64,000 nucleotides of DNA from Nocardia mangyaensis (GTDB lineage Bacteria > Actinomycetota > Actinomycetes > Mycobacteriales > Mycobacteriaceae): assembly GCF_001886715.1 (NCBI RefSeq), contig NZ_CP018082.1, positions 1,860,001-1,924,000 of the forward strand, read 5' to 3'. Below are positions 56,265 to 64,000 of the stretch, in pieces. The position numbers were made by a program, and so were the translations under genes. Position 1 is the first letter of the stretch; every line of letters starts with the position of its first letter. Under the pieces are notes generated by a model, which did not search any database, was not told the DNA's origin, and worked only from the letters and a program-made list of their open reading frames with translations.

Positions 56265-57911
56265 ATGACGGCGGACAATCAAGGTGCACCTCCCTCTCTC
56301 GGCGGGATTCCTGCCCCTCTGGCACAGCTCGGTGCTAATGCAGCTGCGGTAGCGGCTGCCGCTGCCCAGCAAAAGGTGTCGGCGGCGAATTCGCGAGCGA
56401 GCGCGACCGACCAAGCACTGCTGGCCAAGAACGCGGGCATTGACCCGGACTTCGTCGCCAGTGAGGAGAACTTCGGCGCATTCTCACATACCGATATCTA
56501 CCAGCACGCCCAAGCGATGAACGTCGAAGGTCTGCGGACGGCCCACAGCTTGTGGTCGGCGGAATGCACGCGGTTGTCGGACCTGTCCATGTCTCTGCAG
56601 ATCTCGATTCTCGGATTGATGAACGACGGGGAATGGAAGGGCCAGAGCGGGGATGCCGCTCGTACGGCTGTCGGCGCGCTCGGTGGAGCGACGAGGCAAA
56701 TCGCGGACGTGTTCTCCACGGTGTCGGATCGGCTCGACGCGGCCGCGTGGGCTGCGGAAGCCACTCGGCTCGCGGTGCCGCCGCCAGTGGCTTCGTCAGC
56801 GGTCGCCGCGCCGAATCCGGATGATCCGACGTCGATGATCATCCCTGGCCTCCTCAATCCCGCGACTGTGGCGGCGGACCAAGACGCACAGGCCGCGGCG
56901 GAGAACGCCGCGCGCGCCACGATGAACACGTTGTACGCTCCCTCGTTTCCCACGACGGGGAACGCGGTCCCAGCCTTCACCGAGGCGCCTCGGTTCGGCG
57001 AGAACGGCGCACCAGTGGTCGGGCAGGGCTCGCAGAACGGTGGCGGCTCGAATGCCGACCCAGGCAGCTCGAAGGAGCCTGACTCGCCAGAGACCGCCGT
57101 GCCGACATCTGAAGTCCCGCCGAGCACAGGGCCGGAGGGCGCGAGCGGTGGTGACTCATCCAGCGATGCCGGCGACGGGACCAGTAGTAGTTCGTCGGCA
57201 CCCGATCAAGGCGAATCGACGACACCGGCGAGTACCGCCACCACGCCGAGCGCAGCGCAGACCACGCAGCCAGGAGGCCAACCGGGTGCCGCGCCGAGCG
57301 CGAGTTCACCTAACTCCGCAGGTTCGGCAGGTGGTTCGAGTTCGCCGGGCGCGGGAGGGCAGGCGGGGGCGCCCGCCCCGGGCAGGTCGGTTCCTGGGCC
57401 TGTCGCCAGCCCTCGCGCCCCAATGGGCGGCGCGGCAGGTACGGGCCGCGTCGTGGGGTCGCCGACGGGAATGGGTCCGATGGCCCCCGGCGGCGCCGGA
57501 GCCCGCGGCAAGGGCGGTGACGACGAAGGAGAACACCGAGCACCGGACTATCTGCGGGGCGTTCATCCCGACTGGCTGGCAGGGATCCAAGCGCCCACCG
57601 TAGTGCTCGGCGCCGATGCCGAATCAGCCGCTCCCGTGACAGAACCCTCGCAGCCCGCACCGCAACACATACCAACACAACCAGCGCCGGTCCCCTCGAT
57701 TCGACGCGAACCTGAGTACTCACCATCCCCGCCGGTACGGGACAAACCTGCGGCCACACCAGTTCAAGAATCGACACCACCGCGATCAAGCGAACCTGAA
57801 GTACCGCAGCCCGAGCCACCTGCGCTGTCAGCTGAGATCGCGAGTCTGCTCGCCCAGCACGGTCTTTCGGGGACCTCGCAATCGAGCACGCCGTCGAGGG
57901 ACACGCAGTGA
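56265..57911 (+). CDS. WXG/PPE-like type VII secretion substrate with proline/serine-rich tail
   Basis: A 548-aa protein, first in the ESX-type operon. The first 200 residues are helical, with WSAECTRL and the W-x-G turn GEWKGQSGDAA, as in PPE and WXG100 secretion substrates. Residues 260-480 are low-complexity Gly/Ser/Pro/Thr, and the C-terminus is proline-rich. There is no signal peptide, as expected for type VII export. GGGGGAG lies just before ATG 56265; the upstream frame to 56109 is in the promoter region. It overlaps the EspG-like gene by four bases. Confidence 0.75.
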   Translation: MTADNQGAPPSLGGIPAPLAQLGANAAAVAAAAAQQKVSAANSRASATDQALLAKNAGIDPDFVASEENFGAFSHTDIYQHAQAMNVEGLRTAHSLWSAECTRLSDLSMSLQISILGLMNDGEWKGQSGDAARTAVGALGGATRQIADVFSTVSDRLDAAAWAAEATRLAVPPPVASSAVAAPNPDDPTSMIIPGLLNPATVAADQDAQAAAENAARATMNTLYAPSFPTTGNAVPAFTEAPRFGENGAPVVGQGSQNGGGSNADPGSSKEPDSPETAVPTSEVPPSTGPEGASGGDSSSDAGDGTSSSSSAPDQGESTTPASTATTPSAAQTTQPGGQPGAAPSASSPNSAGSAGGSSSPGAGGQAGAPAPGRSVPGPVASPRAPMGGAAGTGRVVGSPTGMGPMAPGGAGARGKGGDDEGEHRAPDYLRGVHPDWLAGIQAPTVVLGADAESAAPVTEPSQPAPQHIPTQPAPVPSIRREPEYSPSPPVRDKPAATPVQESTPPRSSEPEVPQPEPPALSAEIASLLAQHGLSGTSQSSTPSRDTQ

Positions 57912-58699
57912 CTGACCTGCGGACATGGACGTTGTCACCTGACGAGTTCGCGGCACTGTGGCACCGTGAAACGCGTCTCGACGCGTTCGACTATCCGAGC
58001 CCGATCACGATCCGCGAGACCTTCGGGACCCGCGCCGCCCAACAGCGATTCGCGGCCGACGCTCTGTCTGTGCGGTTCCCTCCCGGAGACGACCAAGGTC
58101 TATCGGCGGCTTTCACGGTTCTCGCTGGTGCTGACACGCGGCTTCGATGTTCGGCACGGCTGGCGGGTGGGCTCGAGGTCCGGGCCCACGGCGCGGTGTT
58201 GGGTGCGGTTGGTGTGGTCGCGTACCAGTACACGACGGCATCCGAGCCGTCGACGCCCGTCATGATCGCGCTGGTCCGGCGGGCCAGTGTCCCGTCGCGC
58301 CTGTGCGCAGTGCTGCCGCCGACTCCGCCGGGTAGCGCGGGGCGGATGGCGGGTTTCACACCACGGGTGCGCGGTGAGGAGCCGCCGACGCGATGGGGCG
58401 TGATGCCGGACGGGAAAGCTCCGGTCGAGGAGCGGATCAGAACGTTGGTCCGTCAGCGCCGATCCGGCGAAGGATATTTCGAGGCAGCCCGGGGACTCGA
58501 CACCGATCGTCCACAGCCCGCCCACTACGTGAGCTTCATCGATGTCGCCGAGGGACGACCGACGAGCGGGCGATACCTGATCACCGTCGACGAGAACGAC
58601 ACCCGTGTCGTGCCGGTGTCCCCGACGACGCTTCCTCACGAACTGCTCACGCACATCCGAGAACCCGCCCCGTCCGACGAGAGGAGTATCGGTGGCTGA
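57908..58699 (+). CDS. EspG-like ESX secretion-associated chaperone
   Basis: A 263-aa cytosolic protein with the EspG family pattern: LSPDEFAALWHRETRLDAFDYP at the start, then alternating strands (CSARLAGGLEVRAHGAVLGAVGVVAYQY) and the C-terminal GEGYFEAARG and RYLITVDENDTRVVPVSP. EspG proteins bind a partner PPE protein and keep it ready for the ESX channel. The start is GTG 57908, four-base overlap with the PPE-like gene, its natural client. It overlaps the next gene by eight bases. Confidence 0.82.
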   Translation: MTDLRTWTLSPDEFAALWHRETRLDAFDYPSPITIRETFGTRAAQQRFAADALSVRFPPGDDQGLSAAFTVLAGADTRLRCSARLAGGLEVRAHGAVLGAVGVVAYQYTTASEPSTPVMIALVRRASVPSRLCAVLPPTPPGSAGRMAGFTPRVRGEEPPTRWGVMPDGKAPVEERIRTLVRQRRSGEGYFEAARGLDTDRPQPAHYVSFIDVAEGRPTSGRYLITVDENDTRVVPVSPTTLPHELLTHIREPAPSDERSIGG

Positions 58700-59078
58700 G
58701 AAGGTCAACTACGGGGAAGCGGACATCACCGCTTTCACGCAACGCGCGAGTGCCGGCGAGTTCAGTTTCGAACCCGATGCGGTGAGGGCCGCGGTGAAGG
58801 AGATCGACTCCTACATCCACGAGCTGATCGTGTCACGTGGCAAGATCGCGAGCGGGGAGAGCGCCAGCGGATTCGGCACGCTCCCGTCGGGTATGGAGCT
58901 TCAGCTGGGCTTTCAGAACAAAGCTCGATCCGCTGGTAGCGCGATCAATCAGCTGATCGAGGGCGCGATGCAGATCCAGGAGGGGTTCCTTCGATCCGCG
59001 GGGCTGATCGAAGACGCCGACAGTGTGAGCGCTCGCCGAATCGCTCTGATGGCCAGCACGGTTGAGGGACCGCAATGA
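58692..59078 (+). CDS. Small helical PE/WXG100-like protein
   Basis: A 128-aa helical protein from GTG 58692, AGGAG five bases upstream. It is mostly alpha-helix with a central glycine stretch (GESASGFGTLPSG) and lacks a strict WXG turn, so it may be a PE-like partner or ESX accessory rather than a true WXG100 protein. It overlaps the DUF3558 lipoprotein by four bases (ATGA). No signal peptide. Confidence 0.6.
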   Translation: MAEKVNYGEADITAFTQRASAGEFSFEPDAVRAAVKEIDSYIHELIVSRGKIASGESASGFGTLPSGMELQLGFQNKARSAGSAINQLIEGAMQIQEGFLRSAGLIEDADSVSARRIALMASTVEGPQ

Positions 59079-59683
59079 CGAGGAACGGTCGGCGCCTGCT
59101 GCTGGCAGTGCTGGTGCTTGCGCTGGCGCCCGGTGCCTGTGCGACGCAGGAGTCAGATTCGCCCGACAGCCCGTCTGCCACGACCACGACCACGACCCCG
59201 ACCCGGACCTTCGCGGCGCCGGTTGGTGATCCACCGCAGCAGGGTCGAGGGACGAAGATTCCCGTTCGGTGGGACCCGTGTGTCGAGATACCCGACTCCA
59301 CGGTGTCCGCTGCCGGGTTCGCCCCGGACACCCGCGAACGATCGGATGCCATCAACTATGACTACGCGTTCATCGGTTGCCAGTTCGAGCGCCAGGAAGA
59401 CGTGCGTGGTCAGATGCTTGGAACAGGACTGATGTTCGTATCATCAGCGAACATCGGCCTCGAACAGATACGTGAGCGCGAAGACGAAGAGGAGTTCACC
59501 GTCAACGGACGGGCTGGCGTCTTCTATCGTGATCGTCCTGCCGAAGCCTGCTTGGTGGCGTTTCCCGGACCGGATGGCGTCGTTCACATCAGTGTCTCGA
59601 GCTCCATAGCACTCACTGATTGGAACGCGTGCGATCACATCGATGGGATCGCTGGTGCGATCGAACCCCTCGTCCCGAAGTGA
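59075..59683 (+). CDS. DUF3558-family lipoprotein
   Basis: A 202-aa lipoprotein. The signal ends in lipobox LAPGAC, so it is lipid-anchored at the outer face of the membrane, followed by a Thr-rich linker. The domain has WDPCVEIPDSTVSAAGFAP, YAFIGCQF and the C-terminal CLVAFPG, DHIDGIAGAIEPLVP, typical of DUF3558 in Nocardia and Streptomyces. Lipoproteins of this kind accompany ESX accessory operons; the function is unknown. Confidence 0.85.
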   Translation: MTRNGRRLLLAVLVLALAPGACATQESDSPDSPSATTTTTTPTRTFAAPVGDPPQQGRGTKIPVRWDPCVEIPDSTVSAAGFAPDTRERSDAINYDYAFIGCQFERQEDVRGQMLGTGLMFVSSANIGLEQIREREDEEEFTVNGRAGVFYRDRPAEACLVAFPGPDGVVHISVSSSIALTDWNACDHIDGIAGAIEPLVPK

Positions 59684-59701
59684 CGGAAGCCGACAACTGA
59701 T

Positions 59702-60148
59702 ATGACGAACTCCTTGGACCCACTTCAGCAGAAGACATCGAACCTGGTGTCCGCGCTCACCTCGACCCGCTCCACGGCCACCGCCGCGGACGGGCTGATC
59801 CAGGTCCATGCCAGCGCGGACGGCGAAATATCCGTCCAGATCGATGACAAACTCCTGGTGCTTGGTGGCGCGGGACTCAGCAAACTGATCACCGAACTCG
59901 CCGCGCACGCGCTGCGCACGGCCCGAACGAACGCTCAGACGATGCTGGCGGAGTTCCGGTCCGACCCTCGGGTCGCGGCCGCTGTCGCCGACACCGTCGA
60001 CGCGATGAACGGACCACTGCCCGAGCAGTCACATACGTTCGACGTCACCGACCGACCCCGCGACGAGTTCGGGCGGCAGGCGGCGGTGGACGAACGACGA
60101 GCGGGATCCGAGGACGGTTTCTCGCACCGAAACACCTGGGGGAGATAG
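59702..60148 (+). CDS. YbaB/EbfC-like family protein of the ESX operon
   Basis: A 148-aa protein with a small alpha-beta-beta core, GLIQVHASADGEISVQIDDKLL and a following helix, like the YbaB/EbfC DNA-binding fold; such proteins are common in actinobacterial ESX loci. A hydrophilic tail of about 50 residues follows. The start is ATG 59702, 18 bp after the lipoprotein gene. DNA binding is only an inference from fold resemblance. Confidence 0.65.
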   Translation: MTNSLDPLQQKTSNLVSALTSTRSTATAADGLIQVHASADGEISVQIDDKLLVLGGAGLSKLITELAAHALRTARTNAQTMLAEFRSDPRVAAAVADTVDAMNGPLPEQSHTFDVTDRPRDEFGRQAAVDERRAGSEDGFSHRNTWGR

Positions 60149-60151
60149 GTC

Positions 60152-60493
60152 ATGGGTAGTGGTCTCGCTGATTCGCTCGACATCAACGCCGATGACGCGC
60201 TCGCGCTCGCGCGGGGGATGCGTAGCTATGCCGCCGAGGTTGCTTACGGCACGGTCGCGCCGAGCAACTTCGGGTGGGCAGCGAACGCCGTCCGCTTCGG
60301 GTTCGCCGACTTTCGCCTGGCCGATGTCTGTGCGGCCAAGTCCACCGAAACCGCGTCAGCGAACAGCGCTTTGAGTGACGCGCTCCAAGCGATCGGCGAC
60401 AACACAGTCAAGTGTGTCGATGCTTTCCATGACACCGACCACGCCACCAAACTTCGGATCGACAACTTGTCGACCTGGAAGACCGGCTCATGA
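60152..60493 (+). CDS. Small helical ESX-type protein
   Basis: A 113-aa helical protein beginning MGSGLADSLDINADDALAL. The middle FGWAANAVRFGFADFRL may form a helix hairpin turn, and the rest is a regular alpha-helix. It resembles the DUF2580/ESX-1-associated small proteins that stand beside the hydrolase effector. It overlaps the hydrolase gene by four bases, so they probably act together, for example as chaperone or secretion partner. Confidence 0.6.
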   Translation: MGSGLADSLDINADDALALARGMRSYAAEVAYGTVAPSNFGWAANAVRFGFADFRLADVCAAKSTETASANSALSDALQAIGDNTVKCVDAFHDTDHATKLRIDNLSTWKTGS

Positions 60494-62259
60494 CCGGACC
60501 GGCGACGAAGACCCAGGCCTATGCCATCCAGCCGGGAGCGTTGGAAGCCCAGACCACTGAGTGGCGCTCCTTGCACGACCGGCTCGTCACCAATCTCGAT
60601 CTGGCACAACGTGACTACGCGGGATCGACCAGTTACTGGGTCGGCAACGCCGGTGATCGTGCTCGCGAGACGACAGCGAGCACTGTCACCGAGGGCCGGA
60701 AGATCACTGACGCACTCAACAGTGCGATCACCGCGGGATCCAACGGTCAGTCGAGTATCGCCGCGAGCAAATCAACCGCCACGGCCGCGATAGACCTCGC
60801 GGAGAAGGACAAGTTCTCAGTCAGCGAAGACGGCACCGTCACCGCCCCCGACGCCCGCTTGTCACTGCCCGACGCGCAACCCGACGACCTCGTCGCCGCT
60901 CAGGCCGCCCTCGACGCGACCGCGAAGAACGTCTACGAGCCACCGATCAAAGCCGCCCTGCTCGGGCTGGGCCAGGCGATCGAAGACACCACCGTGGCGA
61001 TCGAGAAGGCGTTCGAGAACGTCGGCGCCATCAAACCGGTCGCCGACTCCGTTCTGGTGAGTCTGGGCGAACGCAGCCAGCAGGTACAAGACATCCTCGA
61101 TGGCAAGGCGACTCTGCCGGCGGGCACCCAGGAATTCCACGATCTGTGGTCCACGCTGTCCGATGAGGACAAAGACGCGCTCTGGAACCAGGACCAGTAT
61201 CTGGGCAATCGTGACGGTATGCCCGCCACTGACCGCGACCACTACAACCGGCTTCTCCTCACCGAGCAGATCGCCGAGACACGGAACGCTCTTGATGAAG
61301 CGAAAGTGATCGCCGGTGACAAACACGATCAATGGATGAAGTACTCGGGGACCGCCGAAGGGGAGCGGTGGCTGGAGACCCAGCCCGGCTACACCGAGTG
61401 GAAAACCAAGATGGACCAGTACGCACGCCTCGACGACCTTACCGCCACGGCCTCAGCTATCGAGCCGAACGCCGACACCGGCGAACCGCGCATGTTGTTG
61501 GGTTTGGACGACAAATCGGGTGAACGTGTTCAGGCGATCGTCGCCGACGGTAACCCGGACACGGCATCTCATGTCACCACGTATGTGCCGGGAACCGGGT
61601 CGCAACCCGCCAAGCTCGAAGGTGACATGGAGCGAGTGGACCGCATGACCGACCAAGCCGAGAACTCTGGTGCAGCCAAACCGGTGACCATCGCTTGGAT
61701 GGGATATGACGCGCCGCCTGAGCTCGGAGACGCGACGCAGCGTGACTACGCGGCGGCGGGGGCTCCGGCGTTGAACGCGTTCCAGGATGGACTACGGATA
61801 ACCCATGAAGGTGAACCGTCCCGCAATACTGTGCTCGGACACAGTTACGGTACAACCGTCGTCGGGTTGTCGGCGGCGGAGGGGCGGACCCTAGACGCCG
61901 ACACGGTTGTGATGGTGGCGAGTCCCGGCGCTGGCGTGGATTCCGCACGGGATCTAAGCCTGACCGGTGTCGAGGACGGACAACAATACAAACACGTCTA
62001 CTCCACCCGAGCGGAGAATGACCCAACTCCGCTGTACGAGAACCTCCCTGGGTGGATTCCCGGCGTCGACCGGCATGGCGAGGACCCGACCGAGTCCGAA
62101 TTCGGCGGTCAGGTGTTCACTTCCGACCCGGGCTCGCGTACCCCCCTGGTGGGGTACAGCGGTGCCTCGCACAGCGAGTATTGGGAACCTGGTAGCGCGT
62201 CGCTGGTCAACATTGGGCAGATCATCGCGGGAAATCTTGGTGAGGTGAGGTACGAGTGA
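60490..62259 (+). CDS. Alpha/beta hydrolase of DUF1023 type, possible ESX-secreted effector
   Basis: A 589-aa protein. Residues 1-130 are a helical WXG-like part (STSYWVGNAGDRA), the middle is helical, and residues 370-580 form an alpha/beta hydrolase: ITIAWMGYDAPP, nucleophile motif GHSYG, VMVASPGAGVD and a C-terminal SHSEYW that may hold the histidine. DUF1023 hydrolases of this shape are typical in ESX loci of Nocardia and relatives and may be secreted enzymes or toxins. No immunity gene is recognised, though the following lipoprotein is a candidate. No signal peptide. Confidence 0.8.
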   Translation: MTGPATKTQAYAIQPGALEAQTTEWRSLHDRLVTNLDLAQRDYAGSTSYWVGNAGDRARETTASTVTEGRKITDALNSAITAGSNGQSSIAASKSTATAAIDLAEKDKFSVSEDGTVTAPDARLSLPDAQPDDLVAAQAALDATAKNVYEPPIKAALLGLGQAIEDTTVAIEKAFENVGAIKPVADSVLVSLGERSQQVQDILDGKATLPAGTQEFHDLWSTLSDEDKDALWNQDQYLGNRDGMPATDRDHYNRLLLTEQIAETRNALDEAKVIAGDKHDQWMKYSGTAEGERWLETQPGYTEWKTKMDQYARLDDLTATASAIEPNADTGEPRMLLGLDDKSGERVQAIVADGNPDTASHVTTYVPGTGSQPAKLEGDMERVDRMTDQAENSGAAKPVTIAWMGYDAPPELGDATQRDYAAAGAPALNAFQDGLRITHEGEPSRNTVLGHSYGTTVVGLSAAEGRTLDADTVVMVASPGAGVDSARDLSLTGVEDGQQYKHVYSTRAENDPTPLYENLPGWIPGVDRHGEDPTESEFGGQVFTSDPGSRTPLVGYSGASHSEYWEPGSASLVNIGQIIAGNLGEVRYE

Positions 62260-62810
62260 GACGAATCCGAGTACTGGTACCGATCGCGGTTGCTGTGTTA
62301 CTGGCTGTAGTAGGTTGCGGATCGACATCAGAAGGACCCCACGTGGACGAGTCACTCACCGCAGTAGACGCACAACTCAAGATTCGGTCGTACATGTCCG
62401 AGCTACTCGCGGAGCTTCCCACTGGGACGGCGTTGTCCAAGAAGCCTGACAACCCGGATCTCGCGACCAAGAATCGTCGAAACCCCATCGCGAATCCGTG
62501 CTGGGAGGGCAACGTTCAGTCGGACGGGCCGCGGTACCTCAGTATCGGGTACTGGATCGTCGGTCTGCCGGCTGGTTCGACGACCGAGTATTTCGAGCGG
62601 ATACCTGAACTGTGGCAGAGCAAAGGCTGGGCCACGGAACCGCAAGGGCGGACAGTGGTAAAAGCGAAGATCCCGGACGGTTTCGGGTTCCAGCTCCAAG
62701 ATGCGGGGAAGGGCGATGGCTCGCTCAGCCTCACTGGATTCTCCCCATGTGTGCCGGAAGCAACGATCGATGCGATGGAGAACGACCCATTCACGATCAC
62801 ACAGCCCTGA
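62256..62810 (+). CDS. Lipoprotein at the end of the ESX operon
   Basis: A 184-aa protein with a signal peptide ending in lipobox LAVVGC. The mature region (about 160 aa) has three cysteines (NPCWEGN and FSPCVPE among them) and alternating strands; I do not recognise the family. It starts at GTG 62256, overlapping the hydrolase stop by four bases. Being the coupled last gene after the hydrolase, it may protect against or assist it; this is inference. Confidence 0.72.
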   Translation: MRRIRVLVPIAVAVLLAVVGCGSTSEGPHVDESLTAVDAQLKIRSYMSELLAELPTGTALSKKPDNPDLATKNRRNPIANPCWEGNVQSDGPRYLSIGYWIVGLPAGSTTEYFERIPELWQSKGWATEPQGRTVVKAKIPDGFGFQLQDAGKGDGSLSLTGFSPCVPEATIDAMENDPFTITQP

Positions 62811-62830
62811 ACTAGAAGCCGCGCAGCCGG

Positions 62831-64000
62831 TCAGGTCGGGACAACTCCGACCCGCTGTGCCAAACGGCCGAGATCACCGGTCGTCAGGTCCCGCCGCGCG
62901 CTCCGCATCATGTGCCCGACCAGCTCCCGAACGGGGGCCATTGTGCGCACGTGCTGTGGCGCGGCGTGTTCGGCGCGCAGCAGCGCGTACAGCGAGTCTC
63001 GGTAGTTCTTCTTCATCGCGTACGCGCGGCCCGTCTCTACGAAATACTGAGCGCGTCGACCGTCATTGGGCAGATCCACAGGCGACAACGTCGGTGCGAG
63101 CGCCAGCACCTGGCCGGGTTCGCGCCGCTCCATCGCCGCCGACATCCGCCACAGTGTGACGTTCGCGGGGCCGAACGACTCGTTTCGTGCCACCGATGTG
63201 CTGGACCGGGCATCGGCGAGCCGAGCCGCCTGCTCGGCCGCTTCAGTGAGGTGGGGTTCGGGATCGCCGCCCAAGGTCGCCTCGACGATCGAACCCTGTA
63301 GATGCAGCATCCCGAACGTCTCGACCTCGCCGACCGTGCGCACATCGGCGGCGATCTTCTCGGCGGTCTCGGTCGTGGTCGCCAGCGCCGCGGGCAGTGC
63401 ACCAGGGCGCGACAGCATGATCTGGCCCTGGGCGAACGCGGCGGCCGCGATCGGCGCGACGCCGCCGATGTGGGTGGCGGCGCGTTCGGACTCCTGTGCG
63501 GCTGTCCACGCCAGCGCGTAGTAACCCCGTGCTCGCAGCGCCGACGCGACACCGTATGTCACGGTGGCGAGAACATCCCACGCGCGCTCGGCGTGGCCGC
63601 CCGCGGCGCCGCGGACGTGACGGTAGGCGTCAGTCAGCATCGGAGCGAGGAGCGGTCCGAGCGTGGCGTAGTCGCAATCGTTGCGAAGCTCGGTTGCGGT
63701 CCGTGCGAGAGCGGCCAGTTCGTCGAGAGTATGAGGTGGCGCTAGATCGGTAATGTTGCCGCGCGACCACAGCACAGTCTCCAGCTCGGGAACGGCGGCG
63801 TGGAACCCCGCTGTGGATGGATCCAGCTTGTCCTGCTCATGGCCGGTCAGGTCACCGATGGTGACCCCGAGCGCCGCTGCCAGTGCGAGCAGTATCCGAC
63901 GTGAGTCGATCGGCCGTTCACCGTTCTCGTACTTGGCGATCGCGCCCCGGCTCAACCCTGTCCTGTCGGCCAATACCTGCTGCGAGATTCCCCGGCGCGC
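62831..64000 (-). CDS. XRE-type regulator with TPR-like region, 5' end beyond window
   Basis: The frame runs off the right edge. The visible N-terminal part RRGISQQVLADRTGLSRGAIAKYENG is most of an XRE helix-turn-helix, so only a short start is missing. About 300 residues of helical repeats follow (RGYYALAWTAAQESERAA, FAQGQIMLSRPGALP), as in the large TPR-linked regulators of Nocardia and Streptomyces. It converges with the ESX operon, 20 bp apart. A broken relative lies at 55657-55990. The target is unknown. Confidence 0.88.
   Translation of the reverse strand, partial: ARRGISQQVLADRTGLSRGAIAKYENGERPIDSRRILLALAAALGVTIGDLTGHEQDKLDPSTAGFHAAVPELETVLWSRGNITDLAPPHTLDELAALARTATELRNDCDYATLGPLLAPMLTDAYRHVRGAAGGHAERAWDVLATVTYGVASALRARGYYALAWTAAQESERAATHIGGVAPIAAAAFAQGQIMLSRPGALPAALATTTETAEKIAADVRTVGEVETFGMLHLQGSIVEATLGGDPEPHLTEAAEQAARLADARSSTSVARNESFGPANVTLWRMSAAMERREPGQVLALAPTLSPVDLPNDGRRAQYFVETGRAYAMKKNYRDSLYALLRAEHAAPQHVRTMAPVRELVGHMMRSARRDLTTGDLGRLAQRVGVVPT

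Overview
The window looks like a chromosomal segment of a high-GC actinomycete, most likely Nocardia or a close relative. The signs are GTG/TTG starts, GGAGG ribosome sites, a type VII (ESX) accessory cluster with EspG, DUF3558 lipoproteins and XRE/TPR regulators, and an actinobacterial-style split N-acetylglucosamine PTS. This is inferred from gene content; no rRNA or tRNA gene is present to confirm it.

Region 1 (1-27.8 kb) is a dense anti-phage defence island. On the minus strand a DrmD-like SNF2 helicase and an Eco57I/PglX-like adenine methyltransferase form an operon behind a good sigma70-type promoter (TTGACA-17-TATGCT). Below them lies an OLD-family ATPase/TOPRIM nuclease, which starts at a TTG and runs off the left edge. 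Divergently from that promoter, a single-TRD HsdS-like protein is coupled to a soluble Hanks-type kinase with TPRs. These are followed by a giant SF1 (COG1112/Upf1-like) helicase that ends in a Vsr/DUF559-like nuclease and a DUF3320-like tail. A SF2 helicase converges on it, the two stop codons overlapping in one CTAG. Last comes a translationally coupled pair: a 1127-aa unknown protein and a 1646-aa DEAH/DUF1998 helicase, the layout of Druantia type III (DruH-DruE). The kinase plus COG1112 helicase resembles Mokosh type I but with another nuclease. Whether these are three or four systems side by side or one composite system cannot be told from sequence alone.

Region 2 (28-36.6 kb) is metabolic and regulatory: a GntA/YqcI-like haem N-hydroxylase family protein, a secreted CocE/NonD hydrolase with a strong terminator, a rare SDR-alpha/beta-hydrolase fusion sharing a 20-bp operator with the TetR gene beside it, a nitronate monooxygenase, a GerW/YtfJ-like protein, a second TetR divergent from a methyltransferase across a 30-bp palindrome, and an HD phosphohydrolase.

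Region 3 (36.8-43.9 kb) is an amino-sugar locus: nagA-nagB-cutC and ptsG/nagE-type EIIC-ptsH-ptsI on the minus strand, with EIIB and EIIA divergent, around a DasR-like (dre) site. Together they take up and phosphorylate GlcNAc, deacetylate it and deaminate it to fructose-6-phosphate.

Region 4 (43.9-55.6 kb) holds an Excalibur protein, a methyltransferase and a probable light-response module. The module contains a CarH/LitR-type MerR-B12 regulator divergent from lipocalin-photolyase over 11-bp-phased repeats, plus an SRPBCC-SDR protein. A second COG1112 helicase-like protein with degenerate Walker motifs follows, then small secreted or membrane proteins and a 2H phosphoesterase-like protein.

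Region 5 (55.6-64 kb) has a broken XRE-type regulator and then an eight-gene, mostly overlapping plus-strand operon. It encodes a WXG/PPE-like proline-rich protein, an EspG-like chaperone, two small WXG/PE-like helical proteins, a YbaB-like protein, an alpha/beta hydrolase toxin/effector candidate and two lipoproteins. An XRE/TPR regulator runs off the right edge. No CRISPR array, insertion sequence, integrase, tRNA or rRNA was seen.
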